DNA of 64,000 nucleotides from the NCBI RefSeq assembly GCF_003201815.1, contig NZ_QJKB01000015.1:1-64000 (forward strand), given 5' to 3'. The translations under genes and the position numbers were made by a program. This DNA comes from Undibacterium pigrum (GTDB lineage Bacteria; Pseudomonadota; Gammaproteobacteria; Burkholderiales; Burkholderiaceae_D). The notes under the pieces are model-generated. The model had not been told where the DNA came from. It did no database searches and was given only the letters and a program-made list of their open reading frames with translations. The first letter of the stretch is position 1. Each line of letters begins with the position of its first letter. Positions 34,621 to 43,094 of the stretch are shown here, in pieces.

Positions 34621-34814
34621 GTGATGAGGACTTTGAGCTTGGAGGAAAATAACAGGGAAGTCGATTGATCAAGCCAAATTGTATTCAGGCCACCCCAACG
34701 CAGGCTGGGACCCATCTGTGCAAGATCTGTTTGTGTGAGTGAAGAAGAGATGTGCAATGCGGATATACCTTCGATATGTCTGCGACTATTCGGTGCTACT
34801 CGTATCTGCGGAGA

Positions 34815-35246
34815 TTAATAAAAATGCTGGCTGGCAAACGGACGCGATAGGGTAGTGATAAGATATATATCGTTAATACCTGCATTACGGAGGCTGTTGG
34901 TAGCGGCTACTACTGCCGCGTGGCTAGCCATGGAATAGGGTCTTAAGTGTATTTTTGGTTGTTCTGGCGCTATCCTGATCAGACGTTGTTGCAACTCTTT
35001 TTCAGATATAGCGACACCATTCCAAAACAGGGTGTCATCAAAATCAATGTCGATGTCGATGCCGACTATGCCGCAACCGCTGGTCCAGGACGTGCCTATG
35101 TCCATCAGTAAGATATTTCTTTTTTGTGCCACACCAGCGATCATCACCATCATGAGCACCAGCAGGACGCCAATAAGCGGTGTCATATTCACTTCCAGAA
35201 AACGCTCAGTGTCCTTGTCTTGCTCAAGTGAGTGAGAAAAAACCAT
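34815..35246 (-). CDS. Orphan ExbD/TolR-like protein lacking the membrane Asp
   Basis: Protein of 143 aa with ExbD/TolR architecture: short cytosolic N-terminus, the motif NMTPLIGVLLVLMMVMI in the single helix (about 20-40), and a periplasmic domain with ISEKELQQRL. In the family the helix reads NxTPxIDVxLVL and the Asp carries the protons that drive TonB/Tol. Here it is Gly (GGC; GAC would be Asp). No ExbB/TolQ or TonB gene is adjacent. The periplasmic part also has unusual IDIDIDFDD. It is likely non-energising or diverged in function. Confidence 0.8.
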   Translation of the reverse strand: MVFSHSLEQDKDTERFLEVNMTPLIGVLLVLMMVMIAGVAQKRNILLMDIGTSWTSGCGIVGIDIDIDFDDTLFWNGVAISEKELQQRLIRIAPEQPKIHLRPYSMASHAAVVAATNSLRNAGINDIYLITTLSRPFASQHFY

Positions 35247-35349
35247 GAGGCATCCTTAAGAAAGTGCAGATGCCTTAGCATTACATTAATTGAAGCAGGA
35301 TGCAAGTATTTGAGGGGCAAGCATGGTGATGCTTGCCAGCCTTGAAAAG

Positions 35350-36036
35350 CTACTTCCCCGTCATAGGCCAGTCAGCCTGAAAAGCTGGTGCGGTCCTGGC
35401 ATCCTGGTCTGCACCCTGGCTGGCAGAGGCGGCGCTTTGTTCAGCGACTGATGCCGATGCTGCGCTACTTTCCAATGCGGTATTGATGGTATCCGCCAGT
35501 GGTTTTGGGGATGGTAGTTTGGCGAATTGGGCGGGTACGCCGCTGGCCAGCAATTGTTTTTGTTCTGCTGGCAATTGCTGGTAGGCTTCCCATTGCCTGG
35601 ATTTTTGTGCGGCTTCGAGTTTCTTCGCCTGGGAATAATTCAGGCGGGCGATTTGTTTTTGTTCGGGGCTGAGCTGTGCCCATGCTTCCATGCGTTTTTG
35701 TATGCGCTTTTGTTCATCCGGGTTCAGGCTGACATAGCGATTGGCAATACCCAGCCATTTTGCCCTGCTTTTTTCATCCAGCGTTTCCCAGTGAGCTTGC
35801 AGCGGCAGCAAGGCTTTTTGCTGTGAAGCGTTTAATTCTTTCCAACCAGGTTTGCCAGACAATGGTGTTGCCGCGATACCTGGCTTCATCTGGCTGGCCT
35901 TGGCCTGTGCCAGTTTGCCAGCGGCAGCAGTGTGTGCTGTATCGGCAATTTTGAAATACAGTATTCCGGCTAATGTGGCGATGCCAAGTGCACCAACGAT
36001 ACTTGCCAATTCCGGGATTTTGCTGACGGGTTTCAT
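35350..36036 (-). CDS. DUF3106 domain protein
   Basis: Protein of 228 aa with one N-terminal membrane anchor (about 10-30, IVGALGIATLAGILYF). A helical DUF3106 region (about 60-150) follows, rich in Gln, Lys and Trp, with repeated patterns such as LNASQQKALLPLQAHWETLD and LSPEQKQIARLNYSQAK. An Ala/Ser/Gln-rich tail ends the protein. The domain occurs mainly in betaproteobacteria, usually near sigma-factor/anti-sigma genes, which are absent here. GAGAGTGG precedes ATG 36036, which I prefer to the longer frame from 36117. Function is unknown. Confidence 0.85.
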   Translation of the reverse strand: MKPVSKIPELASIVGALGIATLAGILYFKIADTAHTAAAGKLAQAKASQMKPGIAATPLSGKPGWKELNASQQKALLPLQAHWETLDEKSRAKWLGIANRYVSLNPDEQKRIQKRMEAWAQLSPEQKQIARLNYSQAKKLEAAQKSRQWEAYQQLPAEQKQLLASGVPAQFAKLPSPKPLADTINTALESSAASASVAEQSAASASQGADQDARTAPAFQADWPMTGK

Positions 36037-36195
36037 GTAGCCACTCTCATTGAAAGACTGCGTAGCCTGTATTTTAATCTTCATTTGCGTTTTCGTCAGT
36101 GAAAGGCAGAGAAACATCTTGTATCAGCCTCTCATAGCAAGAAGTTTTGTGTTTGTATTTAATTTCCTGGATATCCTCAATGTTTGCTTTATACC

Positions 36196-36310
36196 GTAGG
36201 AGCGGCTTTAGCCGTGAATTTTAGCTTGCGTAGCGCCGGGTTGCGCCAATTTGAACCGTTACCGTTGTGTTTCGACTGTGGCTGGCATTCGCGGCTGAAG
36301 CCGCTCCTAC
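36196..36310. repeat. REP pair (GTAGGAGCGGC family)
   Basis: GTAGGAGCGGCTTTAGCCGT at the left and the complementary arm ending GCCGCTCCTAC at 36310, spacer about 75 bases, between the DUF3106 gene start and the LysR gene end. Confidence 0.9.
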
Positions 36311-36346
36311 AGAGAGAGCTGGCAATGATGCTTCATCAATACTTCT

Positions 36347-37273
36347 TTATATCTCTTTGTTCTTGAGCTGGTATTTGTCAAAGGCGTCCATTTCCACTTG
36401 CCACAGGCGGGCCTGTTCGCGCAGCCAGGTGGTGAAGGCGCGTACTTCGGGCAGGTCGGCGCTGTCTTCGCGCAAGATCATGAGGTTATCGCGTGCCGTG
36501 GGGCAAGAGGTGTCGCAGGCGATGACCAGGCTGCCCGCCTGCAGGCGTCGCCAGGCGATGGACAGGCGGCCCAGGGCAATGCCCTGGCTTTGTTGTGCGG
36601 CCTCAAGCAATACGTCAGCATCGTTATACGCCTGGCCTTGCGGTACAAAGTCGTCAGGCATGCCAGCGGCTACCAGCCAGTCGGTGGGGTCAAGCGACAG
36701 GTGTTGCAGCATGGTGCTGGCAGGCCAGGTTTTTGGATTGCTGCCCAGCCTGGCGTTGAGTTCTGGTGAAGTCAGGGCCATGAGGCGGTCAGTAAACAGT
36801 GTTTCGCAAATCTGGTCTGTGCTTTGGCGGGTACCGTGGCGTATGGCCACCATTGCCACGCGTGGCGCAGCACGCACCAGCGCATAGTCGGTATCGATGA
36901 TAAGGCGGATATGTGGATGGGCATTGCTAAAACTGGCCAGGCGCGGCAACAGCCATTCCTTGGCGATCGATGCCAGGGTGGCAATGTGCAGGGTTTTCTG
37001 GGTGTCGTCGGCGGGTGGGTAGATAGCCTGGTGCAGGGCAGACAAAGGCCCGGCCAGGCGCGTCAGCAGGGCTGTGCCATCGTCCGTCAGACTCACTCTT
37101 GGGCCATTGCGCTTGAACAGGGTCAGGCTGCTCCAGTCTTCCAGCTGGCGTATCTGGCGGCTGATGGCACCTGGCGTCAGGCTCAGTTCTTCTGCTGCAC
37201 GGCTAAAGCTGCCCAGGCGCGAGGCGGCCTCGAAGGCTTGCAGAGTAAACAGGGGCGGCAGTTTGCCATGCAT
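36347..37273 (-). CDS. LysR-family regulator (GcvA-like subgroup)
   Basis: Regulator of 308 aa. The N-terminal winged helix has the GcvA-group pattern LFTLQAFEAASRLGSFSRAA followed by TPGAISRQIRQLE. The effector domain (about 92-295) follows. It is divergent from the quinone oxidoreductase-RidA-aminotransferase operon, with 96 bases between starts, and so is its likely regulator. The inducer is not predictable. Confidence 0.94.
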   Translation of the reverse strand: MHGKLPPLFTLQAFEAASRLGSFSRAAEELSLTPGAISRQIRQLEDWSSLTLFKRNGPRVSLTDDGTALLTRLAGPLSALHQAIYPPADDTQKTLHIATLASIAKEWLLPRLASFSNAHPHIRLIIDTDYALVRAAPRVAMVAIRHGTRQSTDQICETLFTDRLMALTSPELNARLGSNPKTWPASTMLQHLSLDPTDWLVAAGMPDDFVPQGQAYNDADVLLEAAQQSQGIALGRLSIAWRRLQAGSLVIACDTSCPTARDNLMILREDSADLPEVRAFTTWLREQARLWQVEMDAFDKYQLKNKEI

Positions 37274-37369
37274 ATTGAAATTTCCTCACTCTCATGTTGC
37301 GAAAGTATCGTTTTTTGTGCAGACATATTACGACAATAATTTCAGCATTGTTCAATCCAGGGAAAGCAA

Positions 37370-38344
37370 ATGCAAGCAATCATCGTCAATCAGTTTGGCG
37401 GGCCAGAACAGTTACAACTGCAAGAAGTGCCAGCGCCAAACGGGGAAGTCATCGTCAATGCCGCCTGGGCCGGGGTTAATTTTGTGGATATCTACCAGCG
37501 TGAAGGCCGTTACCCTGGCGTCAGACTGCCCTGGGCCATGGGTATAGAGGGCACAGGCATCGTTGCCAGTGCACCGGCTGATAGCGCGTGGTGCGCGGGC
37601 GACCGGGTCGCCTATACCACAGGCGTGCAAGGTACTTATGCCAGTCAGGTTGCCGTGTCTGCCGCGCACTTGATACCTATCCCCGATGCAGTCAGCCTGC
37701 GTGATGCCTGCGCCGCCATAGAACACGGCCTGACAGCCATCATGCTGACGGAAGATGTGGCGCGCCTGCCAGCCTCAGGATCAGTGCTGGTACACGCCGC
37801 TGCCGGCGGTGTAGGCGGCTGGCTGGTGCAATTGCTGGTGGCGCGTGGTCTGACAGTATTCGGCACGGCATCATCTGCCAGCAAGGCAGAGTGGTTGCAG
37901 AGCATGGGAGCAGTACCCTTGCGCTACGATGATGGCAGTGACTGGGTTAGCGAAGTGCGTGATCAAACCCGCGGCCATGGTGTGGCTGTGGTGTTTGATT
38001 CTGTCGGTAAAAGCACGTTTGCACAAAGCCTGGAAGTGCTGGCCCCTTGCGGCCACCTCGTGCTGTTTGGTGCCGCCAGCGGCCAGCCTGATCCTGTCGA
38101 TGTCCTGCAACTCATGAAGAAGAGTATCACCCTGACGCGCCCGGTATTGCCGCATTACCTGAACACCCCTGCGGCCTTGCAGGCCCATGCTGCCAGGGTG
38201 TTCGATTGCCTGTCCAGCGGCACGGTCAAACTGCGCATCCATGCCGAATATGCCTTGGCTGATGTGGCACAATCACATGCCGCACTGGCAGAACGAGGTA
38301 CGCAAGGCAAGCTTTTATTATCCATTCATTCTCAACTCGCTTAA
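37370..38344 (+). CDS. Quinone oxidoreductase-like MDR protein
   Basis: Zinc-free medium-chain dehydrogenase/reductase of 324 aa, close to NADPH:quinone reductase. The N-terminal GroES-like domain has WAGVNFVDIYQREGRYPG. The Rossmann domain has AAAGGVGGWLVQLLVARG (about 140-160), with the AxxGxxG nucleotide motif. No zinc-ligand Cys cluster is seen. First gene of an operon: nine bases separate it from ridA. A role in reducing an alpha,beta-unsaturated or quinone-type intermediate of the pathway is possible but not shown. Confidence 0.93.
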   Translation: MQAIIVNQFGGPEQLQLQEVPAPNGEVIVNAAWAGVNFVDIYQREGRYPGVRLPWAMGIEGTGIVASAPADSAWCAGDRVAYTTGVQGTYASQVAVSAAHLIPIPDAVSLRDACAAIEHGLTAIMLTEDVARLPASGSVLVHAAAGGVGGWLVQLLVARGLTVFGTASSASKAEWLQSMGAVPLRYDDGSDWVSEVRDQTRGHGVAVVFDSVGKSTFAQSLEVLAPCGHLVLFGAASGQPDPVDVLQLMKKSITLTRPVLPHYLNTPAALQAHAARVFDCLSSGTVKLRIHAEYALADVAQSHAALAERGTQGKLLLSIHSQLA

Positions 38345-38353
38345 GGAACAACC

Positions 38354-38818
38354 ATGTCTGATATCGCTAAAAAACTGCAAGAACTTGGCCACATCCTGCC
38401 ACCCGTCAAAGCACCCGCAGCCAATTACCTCAGCTATACCCTGCAGGGCAACCAGCTCATCATCGCCGGGCAGGTAGGCAATCCGGGTTCTGCCAAAGCA
38501 GGTGTGCTGGGTGCGGGTGGTTCAGCCGAGGCAGCCCACAAGGAAGCACAGATGGCGGCGCTGCGCCTGCTGGCGGTGATTGATGCTGTCACCGGTGGCG
38601 ATATTGAGCGTGTGGCCCAGGTGCAGCGCCTGGGTGTCTTCGTTGCTGCCAGCCATGATTTCGATGGTCACAGCGCTGTCGCCAATGGTGCGTCTGATCT
38701 CTTTGTTGCCGTCTTTGGCGAGCGTGGCCGCCACGCCCGTACAGCAGTGGGCGTTGCCAGCCTGCCCACAGGTGCAGCAGTTGAAGTGGATGCGATAGTA
38801 CAACTGGTGCCAGCATGA
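38354..38818 (+). CDS. RidA family protein (YjgF/Rid)
   Basis: Cytosolic Rid-superfamily protein of 154 aa, longer than RidA itself (about 128 aa) and similar to the YjgH/Rid2-7 length class. Family motifs are visible as YTLQGNQLIIAGQVG, VLGAGGSAEAAHKEAQ and RTAVGVASLPTGAAVEVDAI. The conserved catalytic Arg is in RTAVGVASLP. Rid enzymes hydrolyse reactive enamine/imine products of PLP enzymes. Its overlap with the following aminotransferase gene supports that link. Preceded by TTAAGGAACAACC, a good site. Confidence 0.93.
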   Translation: MSDIAKKLQELGHILPPVKAPAANYLSYTLQGNQLIIAGQVGNPGSAKAGVLGAGGSAEAAHKEAQMAALRLLAVIDAVTGGDIERVAQVQRLGVFVAASHDFDGHSAVANGASDLFVAVFGERGRHARTAVGVASLPTGAAVEVDAIVQLVPA

Positions 38819-39999
38819 TCAGCCCGGAACAACTGGCGCAATTGCGCGCGCAAACACCGGGCCTGGATAAAGGCCTGCACCTGAACCATGCCGGTGCTTC
38901 GCTATTGCCACAGGCTGCTCTGCAAGCCATTCATGCGCATCTTGATCTGGAAGCACAGGTCGGCCCCATGGAAGCGGCCCTGCTGGTGGCCGACAAACTG
39001 CAGGCGCTGCGCGAAGATGCTGCCAGGCTCATCAATGCCAGCAGCGATGAAATCGCCCTCATGACATCTGGTTCCAGCGGCTTTGGCAGTGCCTTTGCCG
39101 CCATGCCCCGGCTGCAAAAGGGTGACAGGATTTTAGTAGGCCGACAAGAATGGGGAGGCAATCTGGCCAACTACCAGCGCGCCGCACAGGCTGCTGGTGC
39201 CACCGTAGAAACCATACCCAGCCACGCCGATGGCAGCGTCAATGCCAGCGCACTGGCACAGATGATGGACAAGCGCGTGCACCTGGTTTCACTGACCTGG
39301 CTGCCCGCCAATGGCGGCCTCATCAATGATGCAGTCGCCGTCGGCAAGGTCACTGCCGCGGCAGGCGTGCCTTATCTCATCGATGCCGGGCAAGCCCTGG
39401 GACAAGTGCCTGTCGATGTGCAAGCCCTGCAATGTGATGTGCTCAAAAGCGCAGGCCGCAAGCACTTGCGCGGGCCACGCGGCACGGCCTTGCTGTATGT
39501 GCGCAAATCATTTCTCGATAAACTGGAACCTGCCTGGGTCGATGTATCCTCTGCACCTATCGCATCAGATGAAGCGCAATTACGCCACGACGCCCGCCGC
39601 TTTGAAACCAGCGAAGCCGCCGTGGCCCTGCAACTGGGTCTGGCCGCATCCGTCAAACTGGCATTGACTTTGGGTGTGGAAAACCTCGGCAGTATCAGTG
39701 CCGCACTGGCAAAAGCCTGCCGCACAAGACTTGCCAGCATACCCGCCATCAGCCTGCATGACCTGGGTGAGGGCGCACAATCCGGCATCGTTGCTTTCAA
39801 TCTGCGCGGCCATGATGCCATGGCCCTGAAAAACAGGCTGGCGCAGCAGCGCATCTATATCGGTGCCAATGGTGTGCCCTACACCCCGCTGGACATGCAG
39901 GCACGTGGCCTGCACAGCATAGCGCGCGCATCTTTCTCTTATCTGAATACCCTGGATGATGTCGAGCAACTGGCGCGAGCGCTGGAGGGCATGGATTGA
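38815..39999 (+). CDS. Aminotransferase class V-fold PLP enzyme
   Basis: Fold-type I PLP enzyme of 394 aa. The PLP lysine is in SAGRKHLRGPRG (about residue 220). The substrate and cofactor region includes TSGSSGFGSAFAAM, and the Asp contact is in PYLIDAGQALGQVP. Members of this class include cysteine desulfurases, kynureninase-like and isopenicillin-N-epimerase-like enzymes; the exact reaction is unknown. The ATG overlaps the ridA stop by four bases. The stop codon falls within a 14-bp minisatellite. Confidence 0.92.
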   Translation: MISPEQLAQLRAQTPGLDKGLHLNHAGASLLPQAALQAIHAHLDLEAQVGPMEAALLVADKLQALREDAARLINASSDEIALMTSGSSGFGSAFAAMPRLQKGDRILVGRQEWGGNLANYQRAAQAAGATVETIPSHADGSVNASALAQMMDKRVHLVSLTWLPANGGLINDAVAVGKVTAAAGVPYLIDAGQALGQVPVDVQALQCDVLKSAGRKHLRGPRGTALLYVRKSFLDKLEPAWVDVSSAPIASDEAQLRHDARRFETSEAAVALQLGLAASVKLALTLGVENLGSISAALAKACRTRLASIPAISLHDLGEGAQSGIVAFNLRGHDAMALKNRLAQQRIYIGANGVPYTPLDMQARGLHSIARASFSYLNTLDDVEQLARALEGMD

Positions 40000-40050
40000 G
40001 TTTCATGGATTGAGTTTCATGGGTTGAGTTTCATGGGTTGAGTTTGTGTG
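39995..40050 (+). repeat. 14-bp tandem repeat at the aminotransferase stop codon
   Basis: ATTGAGTTTCATGG repeats at 39995 and 40009, then GTTGAGTTTCATGG at 40023 and a decayed unit at 40037. Each unit carries TGA in the frame of the gene's stop only for the first copy. A change in copy number would not extend the protein. Confidence 0.9.
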
Positions 40051-40276
40051 TTGTGTACTCTGCATTTCATACGCATGAGGTACAGCACACAGCATCTGTA
40101 TTGGTGATATGAAACATGATGAAATTATGTTTCTTATCCGTTTGATTGTTTGACACAACAATATCAATCATGTTTTCATTTGCCCAGGTTCAGGGCGAAG
40201 CCTGCGGCTATCCTGACTGCATTTCTCGCTCGCCATCTTGCGTGAAATCCTCTTAACGACGCTCCGGGAAAACAAC

Positions 40277-40837
40277 ATGGGACTGTTGGACTTTTTCAAA
40301 AGCAAGCCTCCTGCACGCATCTCTCTGGAGCAATTGTCCTATGACATTGCGTATCAGATTCTGCCCCATTACGTCTTCCGTCAGGCAGCGCAGTTATTTG
40401 ATATCGTCGGAAGTTCCAGCGAGACTTCGCATTTCCTGTTTTATCACCTGGCCTGCAAATCACTGTCCATCCCCAGCCTGCAAGAAGAAGCTGCGCAATA
40501 TCGCTGGCACAAGTTTGATCTTGATGCCAACCATACCTTGCTGGTACTGGCTTATCCACAGCCAGTGGCGATAGACCTGACAGGCAAGTCCGTCAAAGAG
40601 ATTACGCAAAGCGCAGGCACCTGGGTGATTGCACCACATTTTTCTGGCATCGTGCGCAGCAGGCAGCATGATCACATCCGCTACTATGTGCTGGGCCAGA
40701 CATCCATGGGCGGCGGCACAGTCTTGCGCGAGATTGACGACATGGCGACCAACGCCAATCTGGGCGCCGGGCCTGCGCCTGAGCTGGATCATTTTGTGAG
40801 CTTGATGCGGCAGCGGCTGGAAGAGCCCCTGGCATGA
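40277..40837 (+). CDS. Hypothetical protein, 186 aa
   Basis: Unrecognised cytosolic protein. It begins MGLLDFFKSKPPARISLEQL, an N-terminal pattern common in small proteins of the immunity/effector-associated or DUF type, and contains HYVFRQAAQLFDIVG and a Gly-rich VLGQTSMGGGTVLREI. ATG 40277 follows CGGGAAAACAAC and is preferred to 40238. It is the first of three consecutive plus-strand orphan genes (40862, 41491) with modest spacing. Immunity function is speculation and no toxin gene is adjacent. Confidence 0.7.
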   Translation: MGLLDFFKSKPPARISLEQLSYDIAYQILPHYVFRQAAQLFDIVGSSSETSHFLFYHLACKSLSIPSLQEEAAQYRWHKFDLDANHTLLVLAYPQPVAIDLTGKSVKEITQSAGTWVIAPHFSGIVRSRQHDHIRYYVLGQTSMGGGTVLREIDDMATNANLGAGPAPELDHFVSLMRQRLEEPLA

Positions 40838-40861
40838 GCTAATAAATTTCTGAAAGCATCA

Positions 40862-41266
40862 ATGCTAAAAACTGAATTATTCAATTTGCTGGAAGCACTT
40901 CTGGAAAAATCTGATAAAGAATATGATCAAGGTGGATTGATATACACCTACACAGAGGCGCCAAGACAAGCACACAGCCTTATGCGCAAACCTGGGCAAC
41001 TGGCATTATCAGAAGCTGAAACGAAAGACTTCGCTCGATTCTTGCAGCAGAGTCAATCTGAAGCCAGTTATGGAATCAAAGAAGCAAATGCTGAATCTGT
41101 CACACTGGCAAATAAAATCATCTCTATGCTGAAGACAGATCTTGAATTTGATGAGATAGTGTTTTCAACGATAGATGAGGGCTGGGACATGGAAGTATCG
41201 TTTTCTATGGCACGCAGAGCAGATAATCGCTACTATCACTTATTGTTTTGGTGGTCAGTTGATTGA
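40862..41266 (+). CDS. Hypothetical protein, 134 aa
   Basis: Acidic cytosolic protein starting MLKTELFNLLEALLEKSDKE, with a central helical region and an aromatic end (YYHLLFWWSVD). Base composition is more AT-rich than the preceding gene. No family is recognised. It lies 24 bases after the 40277-40837 gene, so the two are probably co-transcribed. The C-terminal beta-type pattern FSTIDEGWDMEVSFSMARR recalls small single-domain immunity-type proteins, but this is a weak impression. Confidence 0.65.
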   Translation: MLKTELFNLLEALLEKSDKEYDQGGLIYTYTEAPRQAHSLMRKPGQLALSEAETKDFARFLQQSQSEASYGIKEANAESVTLANKIISMLKTDLEFDEIVFSTIDEGWDMEVSFSMARRADNRYYHLLFWWSVD

Positions 41267-41490
41267 TATTGAAACTTGTGGTGGCAGGTGCGATTAATCA
41301 GGTGCGACTAACAGCGTAATTGTCCGTCGGGATGTCGATGTATGAATGTGTACAAGTTACAAGCCGACCTGACATGGTCTGTTAGTTGATATGAGGCTGA
41401 GATCGGTACAATTCCGCCAGTCGAACTCTGAAGTTAACCGCAACAGTTAAATACCCAATGATCAATCTGAACCGAAGGTAAGGAGTTTTC

Positions 41491-41739
41491 ATGTCTACAG
41501 ATCGAGAAATTGCTGAACGCGTAAAACACTTGCAGAAGAGCGCGAGGGACTTCGGATTAATAGAAATTCCTGGATACACGGACTGGTCAAATCGAAAGTT
41601 GGCTGAGGGCGAATCTGAGGCGCTTATCGCTAATCTTGACGCGAGGAGCATGTGGCTAACGCCAGAAGAAGTTGAGAATATTGGTGAGGCTGACTTCGAT
41701 GAACTGCTTGACGATCTCAAATGCCAGTTTGGGGAGTAA
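41491..41739 (+). CDS. Hypothetical protein, 82 aa
   Basis: Small acidic helical protein beginning MSTDREIAERVKHLQKSARD and ending DDLKCQFGE. A strong TAAGGAG site seven bases before ATG 41491 supports expression. The 224 bases between it and the previous gene hold no clear signal, so it probably has its own promoter. No family is recognised. Confidence 0.68.
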   Translation: MSTDREIAERVKHLQKSARDFGLIEIPGYTDWSNRKLAEGESEALIANLDARSMWLTPEEVENIGEADFDELLDDLKCQFGE

Positions 41740-41840
41740 ATTAATCTTCAGCCGGGTTGAAAATATTTGAATGTTAGACTTACCACCGAAATAGGAAATT
41801 TTAGTATCGTTGAGACGCTTAGCATCGCGCAATCATGAAT

Positions 41841-41898
41841 TCGTACGCATGTAAGAAACGACAGCAATCCTGATCTCTCGTTTCTTACATGCGTACGA
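41841..41898. repeat. Perfect 21-bp inverted repeat with 16-base loop
   Basis: The arms at 41841-41861 and 41878-41898 are exact complements and include CGTACGCATGTAAGAAACGA. There is no T-run on either side. It lies between convergent genes (41491-41739 plus, 41933-42154 minus). I have not seen a second copy in the window. Confidence 0.9.
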
Positions 41899-41932
41899 TT
41901 ACGCTGCTGATCGTATCTACACAATGTATCGT

Positions 41933-42154
41933 TTATTCGACTACCTGCATCCAGCGTTTTTCCTGCACTGTGCGTTCCTTGAAATACTTGCGTGGATTAC
42001 CGCACATGTAACAACTGCAGCTTGGTACAGCATTCAAGACTTTGCCCAACTGTTGGGGATCAAGCTTTTTCGTCCAGCCATAATAATACTGACGTTTCTT
42101 TTTAAGCCGCGCAGCATGATGCCTGCGCAGGGCGCGAGAGAGATTTTTCATCAT
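41933..42154 (-). CDS. Small basic protein with CSCxMCGNPRKY motif, 73 aa
   Basis: Basic protein beginning MMKNLSRALRRHHAARLKKKR, followed by a Cys cluster PSCSCYMCGNPRKYFKERTVQEKR. I recognise this N-terminus plus Cys cluster as a recurrent small-protein type in many bacteria. The three Cys could bind zinc or a nucleic acid-associated metal site. Function is unknown. GAGGAACA precedes the ATGATG start. Not linked to neighbours. Confidence 0.8.
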   Translation of the reverse strand: MMKNLSRALRRHHAARLKKKRQYYYGWTKKLDPQQLGKVLNAVPSCSCYMCGNPRKYFKERTVQEKRWMQVVE

Positions 42155-42371
42155 TGTTCCTCATCAATCCTGGCGGCCCGATTGCCGCTTTATGGATCAT
42201 TAGGAACTGCCTGCAATGATGGTTCATGATGTTCACTCTTTTACTTGTGTCGATATGGCGTAGTTGAGGATGCAATTGTCTTTTGCAAGAGCATTGCTGA
42301 TGAATGCAATTTCATGCAATCTGCATGATGCCACGCGGTCGACTGGTGGCGCTGTGCCTGGCTATGCGATG

Positions 42372-43094
42372 CTATTTAGAAAAATACTGTATGTCAGCAC
42401 TTTTTCTGAGTTCATCATAGTTAACGACCACCACACCGGCATGCATGCCGATGGCGAATTCATCATCATGCATGGTGATATTGGCTGGTACAGAGTACCA
42501 CGGCGCATTGTGAACTATGATGCTCAAACTAACTTCATTCTTGTAAAATCTGATTACTTCCAATTCATTTCTTGTCAGCACATACACGCGATCTTGCGTG
42601 GTAGCGACGTCGACAGGTGCGCCTGTCAGTAAGGTGATCAGCACCAGTTCAGGTTTGCCGCTACTCTCATCAATGCGGTAGAGACGGCCACTGTCGATAA
42701 GGTGATGTGCAAGACCGGCAAGTACAAAAATTTGATGGTTCAGTTTGAAGAAACCCTTGATGTTTTCTTTGATGACAGTGAAGGATTTACCCTGTTTGTC
42801 GGTAGCGATCAGTTTGCCACCAAACTCGCCGTTGTCGCGTGCTTCATAGTGATATCGTTTGCTGTCGATGTCGAAGCTGAGGCCATTTGGCGTACGCTGT
42901 CCCTGATTGACAACGAGCTGCCCTTTATCACTTTTGACGCCATAAAAGGGGAGATGAATGCGATCCAGCTTTATGCCGCCTGTTTTGTCGCGTACTTGCT
43001 GGCTAAAGCCCATGGCTTGCAATTGTCCGGCGAAGTCAGTGGCATGTGTCAGGGGGGACATAAGTAAGCTGAGGATGAATGCGATTATTTTCAT
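42372..43094 (-). CDS. Periplasmic protein of unknown function, 240 aa
   Basis: Protein with a clear signal peptide (about 1-18, ending THAT-DF). The mature part is beta-rich with repeated short strands (GKSFTVIKENIKGFFKLNHQ, DRVYVLTRNELEVIRF), so a small beta-propeller-like fold is possible. I do not recognise the family. Its ATG overlaps the metC stop by four bases (ATGA), so it is the last gene of the GntR-cysteine hydrolase-metC operon and its translation is probably coupled. Confidence 0.8.
   Translation of the reverse strand: MKIIAFILSLLMSPLTHATDFAGQLQAMGFSQQVRDKTGGIKLDRIHLPFYGVKSDKGQLVVNQGQRTPNGLSFDIDSKRYHYEARDNGEFGGKLIATDKQGKSFTVIKENIKGFFKLNHQIFVLAGLAHHLIDSGRLYRIDESSGKPELVLITLLTGAPVDVATTQDRVYVLTRNELEVIRFYKNEVSLSIIVHNAPWYSVPANITMHDDEFAIGMHAGVVVVNYDELRKSADIQYFSK

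Noticed and set aside
34815..35246. Functional TonB/Tol energiser at the ExbD-like gene
   Set aside because: No ExbB or TonB gene is adjacent and the essential membrane Asp is Gly.
40862..41266. Toxin-immunity pair
   Set aside because: The small proteins vaguely resemble immunity proteins, but no toxin, Rhs or T6SS gene is present in the window.
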